A DNA stretch of 6,816 nucleotides, taken from positions 1 to 6,816 of the forward strand of contig JAOZPL010000072.1 in the NCBI GenBank assembly GCA_029932795.1. The letters run 5' to 3'. The stretch's first letter is position 1, and every line of letters starts with the position of its first letter. Positions 1 through 6,084 of the stretch are shown here, in pieces. This DNA comes from Candidatus Zixiibacteriota bacterium. GTDB lineage: Bacteria; Zixibacteria; MSB-5A5; GN15; FEB-12. A program made the translations under genes and the position numbers. The notes under the pieces are model-generated. The model was not told where the DNA came from and did no database searches. It saw nothing but the letters and a program-made list of their open reading frames with translations.

Positions 1-278
1 ACAAACACTTCGTGATTCTCCCTTCCACGCCGCTCTGGGATGTTGACAGATACCTGGAAACCTTTGGAGGAAAGCGGTGTCCGAACGGATTCAGGTACTC
101 GAGCGGCACCAACAGTGATTGGCTGACGGTTCAGCAACTGCGTCGACTGATCAAGGAATATGTTGACAAGGACTTCACTGTGCCGGAGGAGGTGTTGACG
201 GAGAAGAAACCGGATCGGGGTTTAGAGGAAATACTGGCGGCTCCTGAGCTTGTCGAGGAAGATCGTTCCGATCAGTAA
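1..278 (+). CDS. pseB: PseB C-terminus (UDP-GlcNAc 4,6-dehydratase, inverting), partial
   Basis: This is the 3' end of a gene entering from the left edge; the frame is open from base 3 to the TAA at 276-278. PseB is a short-chain dehydrogenase/reductase that removes water from UDP-GlcNAc and inverts C5, the first step to pseudaminic acid. The Rossmann fold and catalytic residues lie upstream and are not visible. The call rests on the family's C-terminal signature, seen here as GGKRCPNGFRYSSG followed by TNSDWLTVQQLRRLI (about bases 66-155), which matches the 'GFxYSSxTNxxWL' ending of PseB/FlaA1 proteins, and on pseC being next. After that signature there is an acidic tail of nearly 40 residues (13 Asp/Glu against 5 Lys/Arg), longer than I recall for the family. 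A GTG at 12-14 is only an internal valine, not a start. Confidence is high for the family, less for the exact enzyme since the active site is absent. Confidence 0.85.
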   Translation, partial: KHFVILPSTPLWDVDRYLETFGGKRCPNGFRYSSGTNSDWLTVQQLRRLIKEYVDKDFTVPEEVLTEKKPDRGLEEILAAPELVEEDRSDQ

Positions 279-341
279 ATGTTGGCTGGATGTGGTTGTA
301 GGGTCGGCCATGAACAGGGGGAAATAGATATTCCAGTATGA
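279..341 (+). other. Candidate 20-codon bridging ORF between pseB and pseC
   Basis: An ATG at 279-281 directly follows the pseB TAA, in the same frame, and opens 20 codons ending at TGA 339-341. That TGA overlaps the pseC ATG as ATGA. The peptide has two cysteines (CGC) and no recognisable domain. No good ribosome site precedes it (GAGGAAG at 254-260 is too distant). It could carry terminating PseB ribosomes to pseC, whose own Shine-Dalgarno is poorly spaced, or it could be chance. Confidence 0.2.
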
Positions 342-1579
342 AAGTGACGCAAAAGAGAGAATACCAATTCTTACCGTACAGTCGACAGCATGTGACTCAG
401 GAGGATATTGATGCCGTCATCAAGGTCCTTCGGTCCGACTGGTTGACGCAAGGCCCTGCACTTCCCCGGTTTGAACAAGAACTCGCCGGCGTGGTTCATG
501 CTCGTAACGCCGTAGCCTGTGCCACCGGCACGGCAGCGTTACATCTGGCGATGCTGGCCTTGGGAATCGGTAAGGGGGATGTGGTCGTCACCACGCCAAA
601 TACTTTTCTTGCCGATGCCAATTGTGCGCTGTTTGTTGGCGCTGAGGTCGCTTTCGCCGACATAGATCCGGATACCGGCAACATGAGCCCGGAGGCTCTG
701 GCCGAGGTACTCGCCCGTGATTCGAAAAAGAGGGTCAAAGCTGTTATTCCGGTGCATTTTGGCGGTCAACCGGTAGATTTACCGGCTATTTCTAATCTTG
801 CAGCTGCCCACGGTGCCGTAGTGGTCGATGATGCCTGTCACGGACTTGGTGCGACTTATGAGCATGAAGGACACACCTGGCATGTGGGCGGCTCACCTCA
901 TGCCCTTATCAGTATATTCTCCTTTCACCCGGTCAAACATGTGGCGATGGGGGAAGGCGGGGCAGCGGCAACTAACGACGACAAGCTGACGGCTCGCCTT
1001 CGGCTATTCCGAAATCATGGCATGGTCAAGGAAGGTTTTCTCAACGACGATATGGCTACTTCGCCGGAAGGGACCGTTAATCCCTGGTATTACGAGATGC
1101 AGCAGCTTGGTTACAACTACCGGGTGACCGATATGCAGGCGGCTCTGGGCATAAGGCAGCTTGGTCGTCTGGAGCGGTCAGTTGAACGGCGTAATGAAAT
1201 CGCGCGTTTTTACCATAAACTGATAGGGCAACGTTTTGAACCGGCCCTGGTGAAACCGCTGGCCACCCGTGCCGGTGTGCGGCATGCATATCACCTCTTT
1301 GTTGTCCGTATCGATTTCGAACGCTTCGGAGTCTCGCGAGCAACTGTCATGAATCGACTTCGAGAAGCGAATATCGGTACTCAGGTACACTACATCCCCA
1401 TTCACTTGCAGCCGTATTACCGAGAAGTGAACGGTACGGGACCGGGGGATTTCCCTGACGCCGAGAAGTACTACGCACAGGCGCTCAGCCTGCCAATGTA
1501 TCCTGATCTTACAGATGCCGACTGCGAGCGGGTTGTTGAAGAACTGGAGAAAGCATTGAAGACGAGCCGGAGGCTATGA
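338..1579 (+). CDS. pseC: PseC, UDP-4-amino-4,6-dideoxy-N-acetyl-beta-L-altrosamine transaminase (DegT family)
   Basis: This 413-residue cytoplasmic PLP enzyme belongs to the DegT/DnrJ/EryC1/StrS family. PseC adds an amino group, usually from glutamate, to the 4-keto sugar made by PseB. Visible marks are the N-terminal 'SDWLTQGP' (33-40), the cofactor-binding 'ATGTAALHLAML' (62-73), 'VVVDDACHGLG' (161-171) with Asp165 placed to hold the pyridine nitrogen, and 'SFHPVKHVAMGEGG' (195-208) with Lys200 as the Schiff-base lysine. The SFHPVK form and the 'NYRVTDMQAALG' segment (260-271) are typical of PseC. It is somewhat longer than the Helicobacter enzyme (about 375). The start at 338 is the only ATG after an in-frame TGA at 311-313; the purine-rich AGGGGGA (316-322) lies about 15 bases upstream, further than usual. 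Its stop overlaps the next gene by four bases (ATGA). A related sugar 4-aminotransferase (for example PglE/LegC-like) is the alternative, but the PseB-type signature upstream and PseG downstream favour PseC. Confidence 0.93.
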   Translation: MKVTQKREYQFLPYSRQHVTQEDIDAVIKVLRSDWLTQGPALPRFEQELAGVVHARNAVACATGTAALHLAMLALGIGKGDVVVTTPNTFLADANCALFVGAEVAFADIDPDTGNMSPEALAEVLARDSKKRVKAVIPVHFGGQPVDLPAISNLAAAHGAVVVDDACHGLGATYEHEGHTWHVGGSPHALISIFSFHPVKHVAMGEGGAAATNDDKLTARLRLFRNHGMVKEGFLNDDMATSPEGTVNPWYYEMQQLGYNYRVTDMQAALGIRQLGRLERSVERRNEIARFYHKLIGQRFEPALVKPLATRAGVRHAYHLFVVRIDFERFGVSRATVMNRLREANIGTQVHYIPIHLQPYYREVNGTGPGDFPDAEKYYAQALSLPMYPDLTDADCERVVEELEKALKTSRRL

Positions 1580-2511
1580 CTCAGCCAACAAGAAATGCGA
1601 TAAGGTTGGGATTGGGGACTGTCCAATTCGGGCTGGATTATGGCATTTCGAATATGGACGGCCGAACGCCCGTTGGGGAAGCCGGGCAGATTGTCGAGAT
1701 GGCCGCCGAGGCGGGTGTTCGCATTATTGATACTGCTGCGGAGTATGGGGAGAGCGAGAAAGTTCTAGGGAAAATACTGCCAATTCGCCATCGTTTTCAG
1801 ATTGTTACTAAAGCAGAGCAGTTTGGTACTGAGAGGATAACGCCGAAACAGGCAGTCCAGTTGACCGACAGCTTTCAAAGATCGCTCGAAAACCTGAGAT
1901 GTGACAGTGTGTATGGGCTTCTCATTCATAACGTTGACGATCTACTCACTGACGGGGGCGAGTTGCTGCTGGAGGCGCTGCTGGACCTAAAATCGCAGGG
2001 CCTGGTGGAGAAGGTCGGAGCCTCAGTCTATACTGGCGTGCAGATTGATTTCCTGTTGAGCAGGTTTTCGCTAGAACTCATCCAGCTTCCGCTCAATGTG
2101 TTCGATCAGCGGCTGGTGGAAGGCGGGTATCTCACCAGGCTGAAGGATGCGGGCGTGGAGATTCACGCGCGATCTGTCTTTCTGCAGGGATTGTTGCTAA
2201 TGGACCCGGATGAATTACCTTCACACTTTGACTCGGTCAGAAATCATCTCCGGGAGTATCAACAGGCCAACCGAAGGAGAGGATTGACGCCGTTGCAGGC
2301 TTCTCTTGGTTTTGTATTGGGTCATGAAGAGATTGACTGTGCGGTCGTGGGGGTGTGTTCTTACGACCACTGGCTCGAGGTTCTTGAGGCTGTCGAAACG
2401 TCTGAACGCAAGCTTGATAACGGCCGACGATTCGCCTGTCATGACGAAGAAATAATCGATCCTACAAGATGGCGAGCTGATCTGGATGAAGCAAGGGTGG
2501 CCCGCTGGTAA
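1576..2511 (+). CDS. Aldo/keto reductase, nonulosonate-cluster type
   Basis: This 311-residue NAD(P)H-dependent oxidoreductase has the (beta/alpha)8 aldo/keto reductase fold. The N-terminal 'RLGLGTVQFGLDYGI' (10-24) and the full catalytic tetrad are visible: Asp52 and Tyr57 in 'IIDTAAEYGESE', Lys79 in 'VTKAE', His118 in 'LLIHN'. All four are intact, so it is probably active. Its start forms an ATGA overlap with pseC, and GGAGG (1569-1573) sits only two bases before the ATG, so translation is likely coupled to pseC. Reductases of this sort recur in sialic-acid-like sugar loci, but to my knowledge no step in the standard pseudaminic route needs one. It may reduce a keto group on the sugar or on an N-acyl group; the substrate cannot be read from the sequence. 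No signal peptide or membrane segment is seen. The family call is firm, the role is unknown. Confidence 0.9.
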   Translation: MTQPTRNAIRLGLGTVQFGLDYGISNMDGRTPVGEAGQIVEMAAEAGVRIIDTAAEYGESEKVLGKILPIRHRFQIVTKAEQFGTERITPKQAVQLTDSFQRSLENLRCDSVYGLLIHNVDDLLTDGGELLLEALLDLKSQGLVEKVGASVYTGVQIDFLLSRFSLELIQLPLNVFDQRLVEGGYLTRLKDAGVEIHARSVFLQGLLLMDPDELPSHFDSVRNHLREYQQANRRRGLTPLQASLGFVLGHEEIDCAVVGVCSYDHWLEVLEAVETSERKLDNGRRFACHDEEIIDPTRWRADLDEARVARW

Positions 2512-2764
2512 GATCGGGGGAATCCTGCTTTTGTCTGGAGCTCTGTATGTGATGCGGTGGCGAAGTTCACGGTGGGTTTAGGCGTAGATGGGCGTGTGAT
2601 TTTGATATGGTTGTAAACAAAAGCAACTCTGAACTCGGCATACGGCCTAAAGGGTTCGAGAGAATTGACGATTATGGAGATAATTAGGCGGGCTTTGAAA
2701 GGTGGGCATCTCTCCTTGGAACTGAAGCAGTGTGAAATGTACATCTTGATTGATATGCATACTG

Positions 2765-2793
2765 TGGTTAACGATCATTGCGCTCTATATAAT
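2765..2793 (+). promoter_or_regulatory. Candidate sigma-70-type promoter for the downstream operon
   Basis: A perfect -10 hexamer TATAAT lies at 2788-2793 in an AT-rich patch. The hexamer 17 bases upstream is TGGTTA (2765-2770), a weak match to TTGACA. Transcription would begin near 2800, giving a leader of about 25 bases before the ATG at 2825. Position and consensus fit a promoter for the spsF-like to formyltransferase block, but the poor -35 keeps this tentative. Confidence 0.4.
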
Positions 2794-2816
2794 TTTCAGA
2801 AATCAGGATAATTGGC

Positions 2817-2822
2817 AGGGAG
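2817..2822 (+). promoter_or_regulatory. Ribosome binding site that sets the spsF-like start
   Basis: AGGGAG lies two bases before the ATG at 2825. It supports this start over the TTG at 2750, which would add 25 hydrophobic residues ahead of the conserved N-terminus and would place the TATAAT element inside the coding sequence. The spacing is short, so it is not an ideal site. Confidence 0.5.
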
Positions 2823-2824
2823 TG

Positions 2825-3598
2825 ATGGCTGTTACTGTTTTGGCAATAATACAGGCTCGCGTGTCTTCCACCCGCCTGCCGGGCAAGGTGCTTAGGACAA
2901 TTCTCGGCAAGCCGATGTTGCAACTTCAGATAGAGCGAATCAATGCAGCCCGGAAAATCGACCAGTTAGTTGTGGCTACAAGCGACCAGCCATCAGATCA
3001 GCCACTGGTCGAATTATGCCGTCAGTTGAAGGTTGACTGCTTCAGAGGGAATTTGGAGAACGTGCTGGATCGTTTCTATCAGTGCGCCAGGCGCTACCGC
3101 CCTGAGGTGGTCGTGCGGCTCACCGGTGACTGCCCTCTGATTGATCCCACTGTCATTGATCAGGTCATTCAGCATCTGTTTGCGAATGATTACGAGTACG
3201 TCAGTAACACGGTGGAACCAACGTATCCGGACGGTCTTGACGTTGAGGCTTTTCATTTCAAGGTTTTGGAAACAGCATGGCGTGAAGCAACGCTGTCCTC
3301 AGAAAGGGACCATGTGACTCCGTTTATATGGAAACAGCCGGACCGTTTCAGAATTGCAAATGTAAAAAACGACACCGATCTTTCGCATATGCGTTGGACT
3401 GTTGACAAGCTTGAAGATTTCCAATTGGTTGAATCAATATATAAAGGATTATATCCGGAAACACCTTTGTTTACTACGGAGGATATCCTACAGTTCTTCA
3501 GGGAGAACCCTGATCTCTTGCGATTGAACGAGCACTCCGAGCGCAATGAAGGTTACCAGAAATCCCTTAAAGAGGATAAGGCTGTGGAAAAGTCATGA
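2825..3598 (+). CDS. spsF: SpsF-family cytidylyltransferase-like protein
   Basis: This 257-residue protein has the nucleotidyltransferase (GT-A-like) fold of the SpsF family, named after the B. subtilis spore-coat polysaccharide protein and often found beside sialic-acid-like synthases. The nucleotide-binding loop 'IIQARVSSTRLPGKVL' (8-23) is almost at the N-terminus, which supports the ATG at 2825. Further marks are 'RLTGDCPLIDP' (98-108) with metal-binding candidate Asp102, 'YPDGLDVEAF' (134-143), 'ERDHVTPFIW' (160-169) and 'RWTVDKLEDF' (190-199). By context it would activate the finished nonulosonic acid with CTP, the job PseF does elsewhere, although SpsF proteins are distinct from the NeuA-like PseF and their activity is less well proven. 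The last 20 or so residues are charged and probably disordered. The stop overlaps the next start (ATGA). The family is clear; the nucleotide and sugar used are inferred. Confidence 0.85.
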   Translation: MAVTVLAIIQARVSSTRLPGKVLRTILGKPMLQLQIERINAARKIDQLVVATSDQPSDQPLVELCRQLKVDCFRGNLENVLDRFYQCARRYRPEVVVRLTGDCPLIDPTVIDQVIQHLFANDYEYVSNTVEPTYPDGLDVEAFHFKVLETAWREATLSSERDHVTPFIWKQPDRFRIANVKNDTDLSHMRWTVDKLEDFQLVESIYKGLYPETPLFTTEDILQFFRENPDLLRLNEHSERNEGYQKSLKEDKAVEKS

Positions 3599-4935
3599 AA
3601 AGCATTTCTATAAAGAAAATGGACAGGACCAGGAGTGTGGATTTGCAGGAGAGAGCTAAAAAGCGAATTCCGGGACTTACCCAGCTCCTGTCCAAGAGAC
3701 CGGATCAGTTCGCGCCGGGGGTGTGGCCGGGCTATTTCAGCAAAGCCAAGGGGGTCGAGGTCTGGGACCTGGACGGCAACCGGTATATCGATATGAGTAT
3801 CGGCGGTATCGGTGCCAACGTGCTTGGATATGCAGACCCGGATGTTGACGATGCCGTGCGCAGAGCTATCGAACGCGGAGTTTCCAGTTCCCTGAATTGT
3901 CCTGAGGAGGTGGAACTTGCTGATCTGCTGTGTGAGATCCATCCGTGGGCGGACCAAGTGCGTTTTGCAAGGACCGGCGGTGAGGCCATGGCCATTGCGG
4001 TGCGGATTGCCCGTGCTCACACCGGAAGGGACAAGATTGCTTTCTGCGGTTACCACGGGTGGCATGACTGGTACCTGGCGGCGAACGTAGGAACGGCAAA
4101 TGCTCTCGGCGAACATCTACTGCCCGGTCTTGATCCGGCAGGGGTGCCAAAATCGTTGATTGGAACCGCGATCCCTTTCCGATACAACCGACTCGATGAG
4201 CTGGAGGCAATTGTCAACCGTCACGGTGACGAACTGGCTGCGATAGTAATGGAACCGATTCGTAACGAGTCTCCCGGTGATGGGTTTTTCGATGGAGTGG
4301 TTCGTCTGGCTAGGAAATCGGAGGCTGTATTCGTACTTGATGAAGTCTCTTCAGGCTTTCGGATCAACTCGGGCGGGGCTCACCTCGTTTTAGGTGTTGA
4401 GCCGGACATTGCCGTTTTCTCAAAAGCTCTTGGGAATGGCTATGCCTCAGCCGCCGTTATTGGTAAAGCGGGTGTGATGGAAGCGGCCCAGAACACGTTC
4501 ATTTCCAGCACCAATTGGACGGAGAGGATCGGGCCGGCAGCAGCTATCGCTACTGTTGAAAAACACCGCCGGCTCGATGCGGGGAAGCACCTGGTAGCTG
4601 TTGGCACGCGGATACAGGATGGCTGGCGCCGCCTGTCGGACAAGCACGAAATCCCCGTTCACATTAGTGGTATTCCACCATTGAGTCACTTCTCTTTCGA
4701 ATGGAGTGAACCAATGGCGACAAAGGCGCTTTTTGTCCGGTTGATGCTGGAGCGCGGGTTCCTGGCGTCGACCTCATTCTATTCAATGTTCGCTCATACT
4801 GACAAGCATGTGGATAATTACCTCGACGCCATGGATGATGTGCTGGAGGAAATCGCTGGCCTCCACGAGAAGGGAGAGGTTGCTTCGGCTCTGATCGGCG
4901 GGCCGGCTGCGGCAGGGTTCGAGAGGTTAACGTAG
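3595..4935 (+). CDS. Class III PLP aminotransferase, glutamate-1-semialdehyde aminomutase-like
   Basis: This 446-residue cytoplasmic enzyme belongs to the class III aminotransferase family that includes HemL. Visible parts are the N-terminal 'VWDLDGNRYIDMSIGGIG' (56-73), the phosphate-binding 'RTGGEAMAIAVRIAR' (126-140), 'GYHGWHDWY' (152-160) whose aromatic residues face the cofactor ring, 'FVLDEVSSGFR' (246-256) with Asp249, and 'PDIAVFSKALGNGY' (270-283) with Lys277 as the Schiff-base lysine. All cofactor residues are present, so it should be active. It is most unlikely to be the haem-pathway HemL: it is longer, its lysine region differs, and it is embedded in a sugar locus. Relatives occur in nonulosonate and surface-glycan loci, usually annotated as HemL. 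It may transaminate an aldehyde or ketone on the sugar or its side chain, perhaps in tandem with the reductase upstream; this is inference. The start overlaps the previous stop by four bases; an ATG at 3619 is a less likely alternative. Confidence 0.9.
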   Translation: MKSISIKKMDRTRSVDLQERAKKRIPGLTQLLSKRPDQFAPGVWPGYFSKAKGVEVWDLDGNRYIDMSIGGIGANVLGYADPDVDDAVRRAIERGVSSSLNCPEEVELADLLCEIHPWADQVRFARTGGEAMAIAVRIARAHTGRDKIAFCGYHGWHDWYLAANVGTANALGEHLLPGLDPAGVPKSLIGTAIPFRYNRLDELEAIVNRHGDELAAIVMEPIRNESPGDGFFDGVVRLARKSEAVFVLDEVSSGFRINSGGAHLVLGVEPDIAVFSKALGNGYASAAVIGKAGVMEAAQNTFISSTNWTERIGPAAAIATVEKHRRLDAGKHLVAVGTRIQDGWRRLSDKHEIPVHISGIPPLSHFSFEWSEPMATKALFVRLMLERGFLASTSFYSMFAHTDKHVDNYLDAMDDVLEEIAGLHEKGEVASALIGGPAAAGFERLT

Positions 4936-4938
4936 CTA

Positions 4939-6084
4939 ATGAATGTCATAATTCGCACAGATTCGTCTTTGGAGATCGGCAGTGGCCACGTAATGCGCTG
5001 CTTGACGCTTGCTGATTTTCTTGCTAAGGAGGGGGCACGAGTCAGATTCATTTGCCGTGAGCTGCACGGCAACCTCATCGATTTTATCAGGTCGAAGGGT
5101 TACATGGTGCACCGGCTTTCGGCTGGTGGATTGCAGCAATCTCCTCATCGTACTACTTATGACCATTGGCTCACGGTGGACAAGAAAACGGATGCGAACG
5201 AGATTAAATCAATCCTGACAGAAACAGAGGAGCAAATCGACTGGCTGGTTATCGATCACTATGCTATCGATCTGGAGTGGGAACAGGCAGTAAGGCAGTA
5301 TGTTGGTGGAGTGATGGTTATCGATGACCTGGCTAATCGGCGCCACGACTGCGACCTGTTGCTGGATCAAAACTTCTTTGAGAATGCACAAGAGCGTTAT
5401 CGCAACCTGGTACCGCCCCATTGCACAAAGCTTCTGGGGCCGGAATACGCTTTATTGCGTCCCGAATTCAGAGAGATGCGGGCAAAGATGCCGGAACGTG
5501 ACGGAATAGTTAATCGGATTATGGTCTTTTTCGGAGGGGTCGATGTAACGAATGAAACCGCCAAAGCACTCGAAGCTGTCCGGTCACTCGATCGGCCTGA
5601 TATAACGGTCGATGTAGTAATTGGTGACTCGAATCCGTACGCGGCTCAGATCAAAGATATGGGCAGCCACATAGCGAATATCAGACTTCATTATCAAACG
5701 GAAAAAATGGCGGACTTGATGGCCCGGGCTGATCTGGCTATCGGAGGCGGAGGAATCACAACATGGGAGCGCTGCTGCATGGGCCTGCCTTGCTTGATTA
5801 TCGCGGTAGCGGATAACCAGGTCCCGATTGGGTATGCGTCAGAGAAAGCAGGCGTCAGCAGGTACCTTGGGTCTTCGAACGAGGTAACCTCTGAATGCCT
5901 TGCCAAAGAGCTGGCTGAGATCATTAGCCAATCAGACCGGATTCAGAAAATGGGACGGCGATCAAAAGCGTTGGTTGATGGACAAGGGGCACGGCGTCTT
6001 GTCTCCCAGATCAACGGATCATATGACCAAAGGAGCAGAGATGAGGGTCGTTCTGCTAGGATCAGAACAGCAGGATCTGATTGA
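4939..6084 (+). CDS. pseG: PseG, UDP-2,4-diacetamido-2,4,6-trideoxy-beta-L-altropyranose hydrolase
   Basis: PseG is a GT-B-fold, MurG-like hydrolase that removes UDP from the bis-acylated altrose sugar, freeing the hexose for condensation with phosphoenolpyruvate. This 381-residue protein shows 'LEIGSGHVMRCLTLA' (11-25), whose His17 matches the catalytic His17 of Campylobacter PseG, then 'WLVIDHYAID' (102-111), 'MVIDDLANRRHDCDLLLDQN' (126-145), the mid-protein 'FFGGVD' (197-202) and the UDP-site 'GGGGITTWERCCMGLPCL' (269-286). The standard start is used, three bases after the aminotransferase stop; AGAGG (4922-4926) is a distant ribosome site, so coupling is likely. Length exceeds Campylobacter PseG (about 270), partly through a basic tail of about 20 residues coded in the 44-base overlap with the next gene. 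PseG specificity argues for a pseudaminic rather than a legionaminic (NeuC-like) route, although a formylated or otherwise altered substrate is possible here. Confidence 0.92.
   Translation: MNVIIRTDSSLEIGSGHVMRCLTLADFLAKEGARVRFICRELHGNLIDFIRSKGYMVHRLSAGGLQQSPHRTTYDHWLTVDKKTDANEIKSILTETEEQIDWLVIDHYAIDLEWEQAVRQYVGGVMVIDDLANRRHDCDLLLDQNFFENAQERYRNLVPPHCTKLLGPEYALLRPEFREMRAKMPERDGIVNRIMVFFGGVDVTNETAKALEAVRSLDRPDITVDVVIGDSNPYAAQIKDMGSHIANIRLHYQTEKMADLMARADLAIGGGGITTWERCCMGLPCLIIAVADNQVPIGYASEKAGVSRYLGSSNEVTSECLAKELAEIISQSDRIQKMGRRSKALVDGQGARRLVSQINGSYDQRSRDEGRSARIRTAGSD
6031..6035 (+). promoter_or_regulatory. Ribosome binding site inside pseG, for the formyltransferase
   Basis: AGGAG lies five bases before the ATG at 6041, the best-spaced site in the window. 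It fixes the start of the next gene inside the 3' end of pseG and explains the 44-base overlap of the two frames. Confidence 0.75.

Larger units (their letters stand above)
2512..2824 (+). other. 313-base intergenic region splitting the locus
   Basis: No gene is convincing here, in contrast to the overlapping genes on both sides. The second half turns AT-rich and holds a TATAAT hexamer. No GC-rich hairpin with a T-run was found after the reductase. A 26-codon ORF (2607-2687) lacks a ribosome site and I recognise nothing in it. It may be a promoter-bearing spacer or the scar of a lost gene. Confidence 0.6.

Noticed and set aside
2665..2670. TTGACG as a -35 element
   Set aside because: No reasonable -10 hexamer lies 16-18 bases downstream (the sequence there is GC-rich).
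2439..2744. 101-codon minus-strand ORF across the reductase end and the intergenic gap
   Set aside because: No known motif, no convincing ribosome site, and it overlaps the reductase 3' end; chance is sufficient.
2750..2824. TTG-initiated 25-residue hydrophobic extension of the spsF-like protein
   Set aside because: It covers the TATAAT element and AT-rich spacer, uses a rare start without a ribosome site, and the family's conserved loop begins just after the ATG at 2825.
3553..4116. 187-codon minus-strand ORF
   Set aside because: It lies almost wholly opposite the well-supported class III aminotransferase gene and shows no recognisable domain; a shadow frame of a GC-moderate coding region.
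3595..4935. Haem-pathway hemL (glutamate-1-semialdehyde aminomutase)
   Set aside because: The fold matches, but the lysine region, length and setting within a nonulosonate locus fit a sugar-locus class III aminotransferase better.
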